Shown: piece after piece, positions 50,290-61,043 of the stretch
Numbering within the stretch: the first letter of the stretch is position 1
Layout of the letters: the number at the start of each line of letters is the position of its first letter
Source: Ramlibacter sp. PS4R-6
GTDB taxonomy: Bacteria; Pseudomonadota; Gammaproteobacteria; Burkholderiales; Burkholderiaceae_C
Assembly: GCF_037572775.1 (NCBI RefSeq)
Contig: NZ_JBBHKA010000001.1
Coordinates: forward strand, 3,472,001 to 3,536,000
Length of the DNA: 64,000 bases
Reading direction: 5' to 3'
Program-made: the position numbers and the translations under genes
The notes under the pieces: generated by a model
The model's input: only the letters and a program-made list of their open reading frames with translations
Told to the model about the DNA's origin: nothing
Database searches by the model: none

Positions 50290-50928
50290 CTACCAGCGTT
50301 TGCCCGACTGGTTCTCCAGCAGGGGCTTGACCTTGGCCGAGATCGCCTCGCGCGCCCGGAAAATCCGCGAGCGCACCGTGCCGATCGGGCAATTCATCAC
50401 TTCCGCGATCTCTTCGTAGCTCAGGCCCTCGATCTCGCGCAGGGTGACCGCCTGCCGCAGTTCCTCGGGCAGCGCCTCCATGGCCGAGTTGACCGTGGCG
50501 GCGATTTCCTTGGCGGCGAGCACCGTTTCGGGTGTCTCCGCGCTGGTTAGTTCGTTCTCCACGCCGGAAGTTTCATCGTCGTCGTCGCCCCCGCCCCTCA
50601 GGGCCGATTCGGAGACGGTGGGGTCCCGCTTGAGGTCCACCAGGGCCTTCTTGGCCGTGTTGACGGCGATCCGGTACAGCCACGTGTAGAACTGGGCATC
50701 GCCGCGGAACTGGGCCAGGGCCCGGTAGGCACGGATGAAGGTTTCCTGGGCGATGTCCTGGACCAGGTCCTGGTCGCGCACCATGCGGCCGATCAGGCGC
50801 TCGATGCGGCGCTGGTACTTGATCACCAGCAGCTCGAAGGCGCGCTGGTCGCCTGCCACCGTGCGCTGCACCAGCATCAGGTCGGTCGGCGCGGGCGCGG
50901 GCGTCGCTGCGGGAGGCGTTCTCGTCAT
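50290..50928 (-). CDS. rpoE: Extracytoplasmic stress sigma factor sigma-E
   Basis: A 212-residue ECF sigma factor. Region 2 reads DLVQDIAQETFIRAYRALAQF and region 4 reads LSYEEIAEVMNCPIGTVRSR. It is longer than E. coli RpoE by an acidic insert (GGGDDDDETSG). The start overlaps the stop of the upstream YgfX-like gene as ATGA, so it is translationally coupled. It drives the envelope stress regulon, with its anti-sigma factor next in line. Confidence 0.95.
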   Translation of the reverse strand: MTRTPPAATPAPAPTDLMLVQRTVAGDQRAFELLVIKYQRRIERLIGRMVRDQDLVQDIAQETFIRAYRALAQFRGDAQFYTWLYRIAVNTAKKALVDLKRDPTVSESALRGGGDDDDETSGVENELTSAETPETVLAAKEIAATVNSAMEALPEELRQAVTLREIEGLSYEEIAEVMNCPIGTVRSRIFRAREAISAKVKPLLENQSGKRW

Positions 50929-51347
50929 GGGGGAACGCGCGAATATACGGCACGGCGCAGGTCGTCCCAGGTCGCGGGCTGCGCGCGCCTCTCGGCCCAC
51001 AGCCAGCGCACCGGCCCCGACTCCGGGCGCCAGCGCAGCAGCAGGACTTGCTGGAGATCGAGGACGGGTTCGGGCATGCCCCCTTCAGCTTGGGGCGAAG
51101 CCGCCCAACTCCAGCCCTCGCCGTTCCACGCCAGCGTGCCCTGCGGCGAGCGCTGCCAGGAGCGCCAGGCGACCAGCCCCGCGGCGGCGAGCACGCAGCC
51201 GGCGCCGGCGAGCCGTGCGGGCGACGCCTGCACCTGCGCCGACCACAGCGCCACGCCAGCGGCGGCCAGCAGCCAGGCGCATGCGCAGGCCATGGCCGCA
51301 AAACGCGAACGCCCCACCGGATGGCTCACCGATGGGGCGCCGTGCAT
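50925..51347 (-). CDS. YgfX-like (CptA-type) small membrane protein
   Basis: A 140-residue protein with two N-terminal membrane helices (about 16-38 and 45-62) and a soluble tail with the pattern GTLAWNGEGWSW, VLDLQQVLLLRW, WLWAERRAQPATWDDLRRAV. This layout is like YgfX/CptA, which in E. coli sits beside SdhE (YgfY). The similarity is judged by eye. It lies between fabF (12-bp gap) and rpoE (4-nt overlap), so sigma-E production is linked to it. No partner antitoxin gene adjoins it; sdhE is 38 kb away. Confidence 0.65.
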   Translation of the reverse strand: MHGAPSVSHPVGRSRFAAMACACAWLLAAAGVALWSAQVQASPARLAGAGCVLAAAGLVAWRSWQRSPQGTLAWNGEGWSWAASPQAEGGMPEPVLDLQQVLLLRWRPESGPVRWLWAERRAQPATWDDLRRAVYSRVPP

Positions 51348-51359
51348 CGAATCGAAGGC

Positions 51360-52610
51360 TTACTGGAAGCGCTTGAACACCAGCGTGCCGTTGGTGCCGC
51401 CGAAGCCGAAGTTGTTCTTGAGCGCGTAGTCGATCTTCACGTCCCGCGCGGTGTTGGCGCAGTAGTCCAGGTCGCACTCCGGGTCCTGGTTGAAGATGTT
51501 GATGGTGGGCGGGCTCTTCTGGTGGTGGACGGCGAGCACCGTGAACACCGACTCGATGCCGCCCGCGCCGCCCAGCAGGTGGCCCGTCATGGACTTCGTG
51601 GAATTCACCACGAGCTTCTTCGCCGCGTCGGCGCCGAAGGCCGCCTTGATGGCGTTGGTCTCGTTGATGTCGCCCAGCGGCGTGGAGGTGCCATGCGCGT
51701 TGAGGTAGTGGACCTGGTCCGGGTTGACACCGGCGTTGCGCATGGCGTTGACCATCGAGCGGCGCGGGCCGTCGACGTCGGGGGCGGTCATGTGGTACGC
51801 ATCGCCGCTCATGCCGAAGCCGACGAGCTCCGCGTAGATCTTCGCGCCGCGGGCCTTGGCGTGCTCGAGCTCCTCGAGCACCATCACGCCGCCGCCTTCG
51901 CCCAGCACGAAGCCGTCGCGGTCCTTGTCCCAGGGGCGGGAGGCCGTCTTGGGGTCGTCATTGCGCGTCGAGAGCGCGCGCGCCGCGGCGAAGCCGCCGA
52001 TGCCCAAAGGCGAGACGGTCGATTCGGCGCCGCCCGCCACCATCACGTCGGCGTCGCCGCATTCGATGAGGCGCGCGCCCAGCCCGATCGCGTGCAGGCC
52101 GGTCGTGCAGGCCGTGACCACGGACAGGTTCGGGCCCTTGAAGCCGTACTTGATCGACACGTGCCCCGAGATCATGTTGATGATCGAGGCGGGCACGAAG
52201 AAGGGGGAGATGCGGCGCGGGCCGCGGTTCACGAGTTCGGCGTGGGTCTCTTCGATCATCGGCAGGCCGCCGATGCCCGCGCCCACGTTGCAGCCGATGC
52301 GCTCCGCCAGCTCGGGCTTGAGCGCGTCGCCCGTCGGCAGGCCGCTGTCGGCCACGGCCTGGAACGAGGCCGCCAGCCCGAGGTGGATGAAGCGGTCCAT
52401 GTGGCGCGCTTCCTTCTCGGGAATGTAGTCGGCGACGTTGAAGCCCTTGACCTCGCCGGCGAACTTGCAGGCGAAGTTGGCCGCGTCGAACTGCGTGATG
52501 AAGTCGATGCCCGGCTTGCCGGCGAGCAGGTTGGACCAGCTCTCGGCGACGGTGTTGCCCACCGGGCTCACGCAGCCCAGTCCCGTGACGACGACGCGGC
52601 GGCGAACCAT
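51360..52610 (-). CDS. fabF: 3-oxoacyl-[acyl-carrier-protein] synthase II
   Basis: A 416-residue elongating ketoacyl-ACP synthase. The nucleophile is C168 in [11 protein letters not shown]; the two histidines are in [11 protein letters not shown] and [15 protein letters not shown]. It starts 8 bp after acpP, the standard acpP-fabF pair. FabF extends acyl chains, including the temperature-sensitive C16:1 to C18:1 step. Confidence 0.97.
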   Translation of the reverse strand: MVRRRVVVTGLGCVSPVGNTVAESWSNLLAGKPGIDFITQFDAANFACKFAGEVKGFNVADYIPEKEARHMDRFIHLGLAASFQAVADSGLPTGDALKPELAERIGCNVGAGIGGLPMIEETHAELVNRGPRRISPFFVPASIINMISGHVSIKYGFKGPNLSVVTACTTGLHAIGLGARLIECGDADVMVAGGAESTVSPLGIGGFAAARALSTRNDDPKTASRPWDKDRDGFVLGEGGGVMVLEELEHAKARGAKIYAELVGFGMSGDAYHMTAPDVDGPRRSMVNAMRNAGVNPDQVHYLNAHGTSTPLGDINETNAIKAAFGADAAKKLVVNSTKSMTGHLLGGAGGIESVFTVLAVHHQKSPPTINIFNQDPECDLDYCANTARDVKIDYALKNNFGFGGTNGTLVFKRFQ

Positions 52611-52618
52611 GAGCGGGA

Positions 52619-53686
<1,068 letters not shown>

Positions 53687-53690
<4 letters not shown>

Positions 53691-54628
53691 GCGAGCGCCC
53701 CTTTCGCCTCGGCGAGCGTCGCCGGGTCGAACATCGCCATGCCGGTGAGTTCGGCGTCGATGCGCTTGGCCATGCCGGCCAGCACCTTGCCGGGGCCGCA
53801 CTCGACGATCGTCGTGACGCCGCGCGACTTGATCGCCTGCACGCACTCGACCCAGCGCACCGGGCCGAAGGCCTGCTCGTACAGGGCGGCGCGGATGCGG
53901 TCGGGATCGGATTCCGCCTTCACCTCGATGTTGTTCACCACCGGGATGCGCGGGGACGCGAATGTCGTCTCGGCCAGCTTCACCTTCAGCTTTTCGGCGG
54001 CGGGCTTCATCAGGCTGGAATGGAACGGGGCGGACACGGGCAGTGGCAACGCGCGCTTCGCGCCCATGGCCTTCAGCAGCTCGCAGGCCTTGTCGACGCC
54101 GGCCTTGCTGCCGGCGATGACGGTCTGAGCGGGGTCGTTGAAGTTCACGGCCTCGACCACTTCGCCCGAGGACTGGCGCTGCGCCTCGGCGCAGCCCTCG
54201 ATCACCTTCTGCGGATCGAGGCCGAGGATGGCGGCCATCGCGCCGGTCCCCACGGGCACGGCTTCCTGCATGGCGCGGGCGCGGAAGCGCACAAGCGGCG
54301 CGGCATCGGCCAGCGCCAGCGCCCCGGCGCACACCAGCGCGGAGTACTCGCCCAGCGAGTGGCCCGCCATCACCGCCGGGTCGGCGCCGCCCTCGGCCTT
54401 CCAGACTCGGAAGGCCGCGACGCCCGCGACCAGCATCACGGGCTGCGTGTTGGTGGTGAGTGCCAGCGACTCCTTCGGGCCTTCCTTGATCAGGCGGCCG
54501 ACGTCCTCGCCGAGTGCGTCGGAAGCTTCGCGCAGGGTCGCCGCGACCTCCGGATGGCCGCCCCATGCGTCGAGCATGCCGACCGACTGCGATCCCTGCC
54601 CGGGAAAGACAAATGCGAACGGTTTCAT
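53687..54628 (-). CDS. fabD: Malonyl-CoA:ACP transacylase
   Basis: A 313-residue enzyme that loads malonyl onto ACP. The start is FAFVFPGQGSQSVGM, the nucleophile Ser lies in GHSLGEYSAL, and the catalytic His in LPVSAPFHSSLM. It lies between fabH and fabG in the standard cluster and is coupled to fabG. Confidence 0.97.
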
Positions 54629-54637
54629 GGTGTTCTT

Positions 54638-55615
54638 CTAGAAATCGAGGAGGACCGCGCCCCAGGTGAAGCCGCCGCCGACGCCTTCGAGCATCAGCGT
54701 ATCGCCCTTCTTCACCTTGCCGCTGCGCACCGCGGCGTCCAGTGCCAGCGGGATGGAGGCCGCCGACGTGTTGCCGTGCTCGTCCACCGTGACGACCAGC
54801 TTGGCCAGGGGCAGTTTCAGCTTCTTGGCCGTGCCTTGCATGATGCGGATGTTGGCCTGGTGCGGGATGAGCCAGTCGATGTCGGCGTCGGTGCGGCCGG
54901 CCTTGGCGAGCGTGGCGCGCGCGGCGTCCTCGAGCACGCCCACGGCGAGCTTGAACACCGCCTGCCCGTCCATCTTGAGCAGCGGGTCGCCGAGCACCTG
55001 CCCGCCCGAGACGGTGCCGGGCACGCACAGGATGCCCACGTGCTTGCCGTCGGCATGCAGGTCGCTCGCGAGGATGCCCGGCGTGTCGGAAGCTTCGAGC
55101 ACCACGGCGCCGGCGCCGTCGCCGAACAGCACGCAGGTCGTGCGGTCGTTGAAGTCGAGGATGCGCGAGAACACTTCGGCGCCCACCACGAGCGCCTTGC
55201 TGGCGGCCCCGGTTCGGATCATCGAATCGGCCACCGTCAGCGCGTAGACGAAGCCGCTGCACACGGCCTGCACGTCGAAAGCCGCGCAGCCCGCGATGCC
55301 CAGCTTGTTCTGCATGATGCAGGCGGCCGAGGGGAAGATCATGTCCGGCGTGGACGTCGCGACGATGATCAGGTCGATCTGTTCGGGCTTCAGGCCCGCC
55401 GCCTCCAGCGCGTGGCGCGCGGCATGCGCGCCGAGGTCGCTGGTGTTGACGCCTTCGTCGGCGAAGTGGCGGGCGCGGATACCGGTGCGCTCGATGATCC
55501 ACTGGTCGGAGGTCTCGATGCCCTTGGCCGCGAGCTGCGCCGCGAGGTCGTCGTTCGTCACGCGGCGCGGCGGCAGGTAGCTGCCGGTGCCGGTGATGCG
55601 GGAGTATCGGTTCAT
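54638..55615 (-). CDS. fabH: 3-oxoacyl-[acyl-carrier-protein] synthase III
   Basis: A 325-residue enzyme that starts fatty acid chains from acetyl-CoA and malonyl-ACP. The Cys nucleophile is in [12 protein letters not shown], His in [11 protein letters not shown] and Asn in [12 protein letters not shown]. It overlaps plsX by 4 nt, the usual plsX-fabH coupling, and is followed by fabD after 9 bp. Confidence 0.97.
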   Translation of the reverse strand: MNRYSRITGTGSYLPPRRVTNDDLAAQLAAKGIETSDQWIIERTGIRARHFADEGVNTSDLGAHAARHALEAAGLKPEQIDLIIVATSTPDMIFPSAACIMQNKLGIAGCAAFDVQAVCSGFVYALTVADSMIRTGAASKALVVGAEVFSRILDFNDRTTCVLFGDGAGAVVLEASDTPGILASDLHADGKHVGILCVPGTVSGGQVLGDPLLKMDGQAVFKLAVGVLEDAARATLAKAGRTDADIDWLIPHQANIRIMQGTAKKLKLPLAKLVVTVDEHGNTSAASIPLALDAAVRSGKVKKGDTLMLEGVGGGFTWGAVLLDF

Positions 55616-56667
55616 GGGACTAGGGCGGCGTCGGCGGATTGGGCGTCGCCGTCGCCGGCGGCGAGCAGCGGACGCGCGTGGGCGATACGGGCCTGGACGC
55701 GCTCGAGCAGGTTGTTCCGGGCCGCATCATACGCGCGCACCAGCGCCTGTTCGAAGGCGAAGGCATCGGCGGAGCCGTGGCTCTTGAACACCAGGCCGCG
55801 CAGGCCCAGCAGCGCGGCGCCGTTGTAGCGGCGGTAGTCGACGCGGTTCTTGAAGGCCGTGAGCACCGGCAGCGCGACGAGCGCCGCCAACTTGGTCAGG
55901 GGGTTGCGCGAGAACTCCTCCTTCAGGAAGCCGCCGATCATCGACGCGAGGCCCTCGCTGGTCTTCAGGGCCACGTTGCCCACGAAGCCATCGCACACCA
56001 CGATGTCCGTCGTGCCCTTGAAGATGTCGTTGCCTTCCACGTTGCCGTGGAAATTGAGGTCGCCGCTGGCGGCCGCGGAGCGCAGCAGCTCGCCCGCGCG
56101 CTTGATCACCTCGCTGCCCTTGATCACTTCCTCGCCGATGTTCAGGAGCCCGACGGAAGGCGCATCGACGTGCTTGAGCGCCGACACCAGGGCCGATCCC
56201 ATCACGGCGAACTGCAGCAGGTGCTGCTCGGTGCAATCGACGTTGGCGCCGAGGTCCAGCACCGTGGTGGCGCCGCCCTTGGCGTTGGGCAGCGGGTAGG
56301 CGATGGCCGGGCGGTCGATGCCTTCGACGGTCTTGAGCAGGTAGCGCGCCAGCGCCATCAGCGCGCCGGTGTTGCCCGCGGAGACCGCGGCCTGCGCGCT
56401 GCCATCCTTGACCTGCTGGATGGCGATGCGCATCGACGAATCCTTCTTCTTGCGCAGCGCGACCTCGACCGGGTCGTCCATGGCCACCACTTCGGCCGCG
56501 GCGACCACGCGGCCGCGCGGATGGTTCCACGCCGACAGCGCGTCGGGACGGCCGACGAGCAGCAGCTGCGCATCGGGTTCGCGATCGAGGAAGTGCCGGC
56601 AAGCCGCGAGCGTGACGCCCGGGCCGTGGTCGCCCCCCATGCAATCGACGGCAAGTGTCGTCGTCAT
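55612..56667 (-). CDS. plsX: Phosphate acyltransferase PlsX
   Basis: A 351-residue enzyme that makes acyl-phosphate from acyl-ACP for phospholipid synthesis. Family motifs are [12 protein letters not shown] at the N-terminus, [15 protein letters not shown], and [20 protein letters not shown]. It follows rpmF, as in most bacteria, and precedes fabH. The ATG at 56667 gives the conserved N-terminus. Confidence 0.97.
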   Translation of the reverse strand: MTTTLAVDCMGGDHGPGVTLAACRHFLDREPDAQLLLVGRPDALSAWNHPRGRVVAAAEVVAMDDPVEVALRKKKDSSMRIAIQQVKDGSAQAAVSAGNTGALMALARYLLKTVEGIDRPAIAYPLPNAKGGATTVLDLGANVDCTEQHLLQFAVMGSALVSALKHVDAPSVGLLNIGEEVIKGSEVIKRAGELLRSAAASGDLNFHGNVEGNDIFKGTTDIVVCDGFVGNVALKTSEGLASMIGGFLKEEFSRNPLTKLAALVALPVLTAFKNRVDYRRYNGAALLGLRGLVFKSHGSADAFAFEQALVRAYDAARNNLLERVQARIAHARPLLAAGDGDAQSADAALVP

Positions 56668-56698
56668 GAAACTGGACTGTACCGCTTGCGGGAAAACC

Positions 56699-56726
56699 AA
56701 AACAAAGGCCCGCGCGCGGCGGGCCT
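56699..56726 (-). terminator. Terminator after rpmF
   Basis: AGGCCCGC pairs with GCGGGCCT around a 5-nt loop, followed on the minus strand by TTTGTTTT. It lies between rpmF and plsX and may be partial, allowing some read-through into the fab cluster while the ribosomal gene is made in excess. Confidence 0.75.
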
Positions 56727-56749
56727 CTTCATCGCCTGGTGGCCGAAGC

Positions 56750-56932
56750 TCAGGCGTCGTTCTTGGTCTTGACGACCTTGCGGCCACGGTAGAAGCCGCT
56801 GGGGCTCACGTGGTGGCGCAGGTGCGTCTCGCCCGTGGTGGGCTCGATGGCGATGCCGGGCACCGTCAGCGCGTTGTGCGAGCGGTGCATGCCGCGCTTG
56901 GACGGCGACTTCTTGTTCTGCTGGACGGCCAT
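56750..56932 (-). CDS. rpmF: 50S ribosomal protein L32
   Basis: The 60-residue L32, with [20 protein letters not shown] and [12 protein letters not shown]. The cysteine zinc pairs of some L32 forms are absent, as in E. coli and many proteobacteria. It sits between yceD and plsX, as is general in bacteria. Confidence 0.98.
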   Translation of the reverse strand: MAVQQNKKSPSKRGMHRSHNALTVPGIAIEPTTGETHLRHHVSPSGFYRGRKVVKTKNDA

Positions 56933-57062
56933 GGTGGGCTCCTGGTCTGGTGGCCCCGCGCATGGCGCGAGGCGGTGAATACGGTGGAAGGCGCGGGGCC
57001 GGGGCCCTTCACGCGCGAAGCCTGCGATTATAGCCGAAGGCGGCGGATCGGCCCCGCGGCGC

Positions 57063-57611
57063 TCATCCGCCCGTCTTGGGGCCCTTCAGCTGCCCCAGCA
57101 CGGCGAAGGGGTTCTCGTGGCGGGCCGACGAGCCCTCGAAGCCCTCGTCCTCCACGACCAGGTGAACCGGCGGGCAGGTCTCGTGGCGCGGGGCCAGCGG
57201 CATTTCCATCAGGAGTTCGTCCTCGACCAGCCCGGTCAGGTCGAGCGAGGCGGTGAGCGCCAGCACGTCCTCCTCCGACTCGTCGTCCTGCGCCGCGGCG
57301 GTCTGCTCGTCGGCCACGAAGCGGAAGGAGCGCTCCACCGCCACGGGCACCTCCACGGGGCCCAGGCAGCGCTGGCAGGTGAGCGACAGCTGCGTACCCG
57401 CCTTCAGGTGCAGCCAGACCTCGGGCGCGACGTGGAGCGGGTTGCGCACCTCGCCGGTGGCGCTCCACGTCACCGGCGTCTCCGCCCCGCGGCCGTGCGT
57501 TTCCGCGAGGAGCCGCTCGTGGCCGCGCAGGGGTTCCTGTCCCGTGATCGTGGCGCCTTCTTCCGCGAAAGATTTCACGTCGAGGCGCTTCGGGCTGAAC
57601 GTCTTGGCCAT
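57063..57611 (-). CDS. yceD: YceD (DUF177) family protein
   Basis: A 182-residue protein of the family found next to rpmF, with the CxxC pair of the family ([14 protein letters not shown]) around residues 80-95 and a C-terminal [10 protein letters not shown]. Homologues affect rRNA processing in plants and bacteria. The ATG at 57611 gives [19 protein letters not shown]; it is divergent from maf, with 26 bp between the starts. Confidence 0.9.
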   Translation of the reverse strand: MAKTFSPKRLDVKSFAEEGATITGQEPLRGHERLLAETHGRGAETPVTWSATGEVRNPLHVAPEVWLHLKAGTQLSLTCQRCLGPVEVPVAVERSFRFVADEQTAAAQDDESEEDVLALTASLDLTGLVEDELLMEMPLAPRHETCPPVHLVVEDEGFEGSSARHENPFAVLGQLKGPKTGG

Positions 57612-57637
57612 GACGGTCAGTGTAAGAGAATCGCGGC

Positions 57638-58237
57638 ATGCCGGAGACCTCATCCACGTCGCGCCGCATCGTGCTGGGCTCGAGCTCGCCGTACCGCCGC
57701 GAGTTGCTGTCGCGCCTGAAAGTGCCGTTCGACGTGGACCTGCCGGCGGTCGACGAGACGCCGCGCCCGGGCGAGACGCCGCGCGACATCGCGTGGCGCC
57801 TGGCCATCGAGAAGGCACGCGCGGTGGCGCGCAAGAACCCCGATGCCGCCGTGATCGGCTCCGACCAGGTCGCCGACCTCGACGGCGAACCGCTGGGCAA
57901 GCCCGGCACGCACGAGCGCGCGGTCGAGCAACTGCGGCGCATGCGCGGCCGCGTGGTGGTGTTCCAGACGGCGGTGGCCGTGGTGTGCGCGGCAACGGGT
58001 TTCGAGCAGGTCGACCTGGCGCCGGTGCGCGTCACGTTCCGCGACCTCACCGATGCGGAGATCGAGGCCTACCTGCAGGCCGAGAAGCCCTACGACTGCG
58101 CCGGCAGCGCACGCAGCGAAGGGCTGGGCATCGCGCTGCTCGAGCAGATCGACAACGACGACCCGAGCGCCCTCGTCGGCCTGCCGCTGATCCGCACCTG
58201 CCGCATGCTGCGCGCCGCCGGGGTGCGGTTGCTGTGA
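57638..58237 (+). CDS. Maf-like nucleoside triphosphate pyrophosphatase (YceF type)
   Basis: A 199-residue nucleotide pyrophosphatase of the Maf fold. SSSPYRRELLSRLKVPFD is the N-terminal motif, GSDQVADLDGE holds the catalytic Asp, and VYDCAGS-like YDCAGSARSEGLG is near the end. The YceF branch acts on m7GTP; the exact substrate here is inferred. Its TGA overlaps the GTG start of the methylase downstream. Confidence 0.9.
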   Translation: MPETSSTSRRIVLGSSSPYRRELLSRLKVPFDVDLPAVDETPRPGETPRDIAWRLAIEKARAVARKNPDAAVIGSDQVADLDGEPLGKPGTHERAVEQLRRMRGRVVVFQTAVAVVCAATGFEQVDLAPVRVTFRDLTDAEIEAYLQAEKPYDCAGSARSEGLGIALLEQIDNDDPSALVGLPLIRTCRMLRAAGVRLL

Positions 58238-58998
58238 CCGCGCCGCGCGGCCGCCTCTTCCTCGTCCCCGCGCCGCTCGATTTCGGGTGCGCGCAGCAGG
58301 CGCCGCTGCCCGACGTGCTCCCCGCGGGCACGATTGCGCGGGCCGCATCCCTCACGCACTGGATCTGCGAGAACGCGAAAACGGCGCGCGCCTACCTCAA
58401 GCGCGTCGGTGAGCTGCAGGCGCTCGCTGCGCCGCTGCGCGAACAGCAGATCACGGAGCTCCCGCGCGAGGTCCACAAGAAGGGCGATCACGACCCGGGC
58501 TTCGATGCGAAGCCGCTGCTCGCGGCCGCCCTGCAGGGCAACGACATCGGCTTGCTCAGCGAAGCCGGCATGCCGGCCGTTGCGGACCCGGGATCGTCGG
58601 TGGTGCGCGCGGCGCACGAACTCGGCGTCGCAGTGGTCCCGCTGGTGGGACCGGCGTCGGTGCTGCTCGCGCTCGCGGCGAGCGGATTGAACGGCCAGAA
58701 CTTCGCGTTCGTCGGCTACGTGCCACAGGACAGCGGCGAGCGCGCGAAGCGCTTGCGCGAGCTCGAAGCGCTTGCGGTCAAGAGCGGCCAGACGCAGCTG
58801 TTCATCGAGACGCCTTACCGCAACCCGGCGCTGTGGCAAAGCCTGTGCGAATCGCTGAACCCGCGCACGCGGGTCGCTGTCGCCAGCGGCTTGACGCTTG
58901 CCGAGCCGGTGATCGCAAGCGCGCCCGTCGCGGATTGGCGCCAACGCGCGGTGCCGGTCACCGCGGACATCCCCGCGGTCTTCGCCATCGGGCGTTAG
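58234..58998 (+). CDS. Tetrapyrrole-methylase-fold SAM methyltransferase, RsmI-like
   Basis: A 254-residue SAM enzyme of the RsmI/tetrapyrrole-methylase fold. RGRLFLVPAPLDFG opens the protein; LLSEAGMPAVADPGSSVVRAA and LVGPASVLLALAASGLNGQNF are the SAM and substrate loops. It differs from classic RsmI, whose N-terminus has GNLGDIT, so it may be a paralogue with another target. The GTG start overlaps the maf stop (GTGA). Its TAG stop overlaps the convergent sppA stop by 4 nt. Confidence 0.82.
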   Translation: MTAPRGRLFLVPAPLDFGCAQQAPLPDVLPAGTIARAASLTHWICENAKTARAYLKRVGELQALAAPLREQQITELPREVHKKGDHDPGFDAKPLLAAALQGNDIGLLSEAGMPAVADPGSSVVRAAHELGVAVVPLVGPASVLLALAASGLNGQNFAFVGYVPQDSGERAKRLRELEALAVKSGQTQLFIETPYRNPALWQSLCESLNPRTRVAVASGLTLAEPVIASAPVADWRQRAVPVTADIPAVFAIGR

Positions 58999-59999
58999 TG
59001 CACCGCCGGTAGCGCGCGCAAGGCGCGCACGGCGCCCTCGCCCATCGCCGCACCGAACTTCTTCGCGAGGCGTTCGGCCACGTTGTCGCGGCGCGTGTAG
59101 TCGACCAGCTCCTCGGCCTTGACCACTTCGCGCGCGACGAAGTCGAGGTTGCCCAGCTGGTCGGCCAGGCCCAGGTCCACGGCCTGCTGGCCGGTCCAGA
59201 ACAGGCCGCTGAAGAGCTCCGGCGTTTCCTTCAGGCGCTTGCCCCGGCCGGCCTTCACCGCGTCGATGAACTGCTTGTGCACCTGGTTGAGCATCTGCTG
59301 CGCGAATTCGCGCTGCTTGTCGGTCTGCGGGCTGAACGGGTCGAGGAAGCCCTTGTTCTCGCCGGCGGTGAGCAGGCGGCGCTCCACGCCGAGCTTTTCC
59401 ATGAGGCCGGTGAAACCGAAGCCGTCCATCAGCACGCCGATGCTGCCGACGATGCTGGCCTTGTCGACGAAGATGCGGTCGGTCGCCGCGGCGATGTAAT
59501 ACGCGGCGGACGCGCACGATTCCTCCACCACGGCGTAGACCGGCTTCTTGTACTTGGCCTTCAGGCGCTTGATCTCGTCGTTGATGATCCCCGCCTGCAC
59601 CGGGCTGCCGCCGGGCGAGTTGATCAGCAGCACGATGCCTTGCGCGCCGGAATCCTCCATTGCACTGCGCATCGCGGCGACCACCGACTCGGCGCTCGCA
59701 TCGGCGCCGGACGCGATCTCGCCCTTGATCTCGACCACCGCGGTGTGCGCGGCAGTCTTGTCGGCGCTGGGCGTGCTGCGGTGGGTCAGCGTCCACAGCA
59801 GGATCGCGAAGAACGCCAGCCAGGCCAGGCTGCGGATCGTCTTCCAGCGGCGAGCGGCGCGCTGTTCGGCGAGCGTGGCGAACATCAGGCGCTCGAAGGT
59901 CGCGCGCTCCCAGCCGGCCGGCGCCGAGGCAGCGGTGACGGGCGCCGCTGTCGGCGGCGGCGCTTCGGGCGGCGGGTTGCCGGTCGTGTAGTCGTCCAT
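58995..59999 (-). CDS. sppA: Signal peptide peptidase SppA-like, S49 family
   Basis: A 334-residue membrane-anchored serine protease that degrades cleaved signal peptides. One membrane segment lies near residues 54-72. The nucleophile Ser is in EESCASAAYYIA and the Lys base 52 residues later in GENKGFLDPF, matching the Ser-Lys spacing of Bacillus SppA. This is the short single-domain form. It is the last gene of the leftward rluC-HAD-Rieske-sppA set. Confidence 0.92.
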   Translation of the reverse strand: MDDYTTGNPPPEAPPPTAAPVTAASAPAGWERATFERLMFATLAEQRAARRWKTIRSLAWLAFFAILLWTLTHRSTPSADKTAAHTAVVEIKGEIASGADASAESVVAAMRSAMEDSGAQGIVLLINSPGGSPVQAGIINDEIKRLKAKYKKPVYAVVEESCASAAYYIAAATDRIFVDKASIVGSIGVLMDGFGFTGLMEKLGVERRLLTAGENKGFLDPFSPQTDKQREFAQQMLNQVHKQFIDAVKAGRGKRLKETPELFSGLFWTGQQAVDLGLADQLGNLDFVAREVVKAEELVDYTRRDNVAERLAKKFGAAMGEGAVRALRALPAVH

Positions 60000-60009
60000 G
60001 TCCTAGCTC

Positions 60010-60381
60010 TCAGAACTCCACGGGTTGGAGGTTGTGGTCAGTATGCCAGTGCACCACGCCGTCGCGCTCCGACAGCGCGATCTTCACCAGGCCGCCGCGG
60101 CACGGTCCGCCCGCGCACTTGCCCGAGTCCGGCTCGTAAACCGCGCCGTGCGTGCCGCACAGCAGCCAGCGCCCGCTGTCGTCGAAGAACTGGTTGGGTT
60201 GCCAATCCAGTTCCATGGCGACGTGCGAGCACCGGTTGAGGTACGCATGGACCGTGCCTTCGTAACGCACCGCGAAGGCGCGGCAGGTCTGGCCGCCGTA
60301 AACGACGTCGAAGGGGACGGCGATGCCGCCGTCCACGAGCTCGGTGGAATTGCACAAGGGGATTTCGCGCGCGTCGCTCAT
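60010..60381 (-). CDS. Rieske [2Fe-2S] domain protein
   Basis: A 123-residue stand-alone Rieske ferredoxin-like protein. The cluster ligands are C and H in NRCSHVAMEL and C and H in LLCGTHGAVYEP, followed by the typical GGPCRGGLVKI. No oxygenase or reductase partner is near, so its electron partner is unknown. It overlaps the HAD gene by 4 nt and precedes sppA by 10 bp. Confidence 0.88.
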   Translation of the reverse strand: MSDAREIPLCNSTELVDGGIAVPFDVVYGGQTCRAFAVRYEGTVHAYLNRCSHVAMELDWQPNQFFDDSGRWLLCGTHGAVYEPDSGKCAGGPCRGGLVKIALSERDGVVHWHTDHNLQPVEF

Positions 60382-61043
60382 GCGTTCTCCGCGAGCCAGC
60401 GATGCAGGTCACCCACCGAATGCGCCACGAACACGGGCTGGAGGGCATCGAACTCCGACGGCTCGTGCGCGCCGTAGCTCACCCCCACCGCCGCGCAGCC
60501 CGCGTTGACCGCCATCTGCAGGTCGTGCGTGGTGTCGCCGATCATCAGGGTCCGGTCAGGTTCGGTGCCGAACTCCCGCATCAGCTCGTGGAGCATGCGC
60601 GGGTGCGGCTTGCCAGCGGTCTCGTCCGCGGTGCGCGATCCGTCGAACACGCCGTGCAACTGCGACGACCGCAGCGCCTCGTCCAGGCCGCGCCGCGACT
60701 TTCCCGTCGCCACCGCCAGCCAGTGGTGCCGCCGCTTCAGCTCGCCCAGCATGGGCAACACGCCGTCGAACAGCACCAGGTCGTCCTGGTGCGCGTAATA
60801 GTGGTGCCGGTAACGCGCCCCGAGCTCGGGGTATTTGTCCTGCGGCACGTCGGGAGCAGCGTGCGCCAGCGCTTCCATCAGGCCCATGCCGATCACGTAA
60901 GCCGCCTCGCGGTCGCCGGGCACAGTGCCGCCGACGTCGGCCACGGCGCGCTGGATGCAGCGCACGATGATCTTCGTGGAATCGAACAGCGTGCCGTCCC
61001 AATCGAAGGCGATCAGGTCGAAGCGGCGCGGCCTAGGGGACAT
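60378..61043 (-). CDS. HAD-superfamily phosphatase, Gph-like
   Basis: A 221-residue hydrolase. Motif I FDWDGTLFDST, motif II VATGKSRR, motif III GKPHPRM and motif IV GDTTHDLQMA fit phosphoglycolate phosphatase and related enzymes. The ATG at 61043 is chosen over a TTG at 61049. It overlaps rluC by 11 nt and Rieske by 4 nt. Confidence 0.88.
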   Translation of the reverse strand: MSPRPRRFDLIAFDWDGTLFDSTKIIVRCIQRAVADVGGTVPGDREAAYVIGMGLMEALAHAAPDVPQDKYPELGARYRHHYYAHQDDLVLFDGVLPMLGELKRRHHWLAVATGKSRRGLDEALRSSQLHGVFDGSRTADETAGKPHPRMLHELMREFGTEPDRTLMIGDTTHDLQMAVNAGCAAVGVSYGAHEPSEFDALQPVFVAHSVGDLHRWLAENA

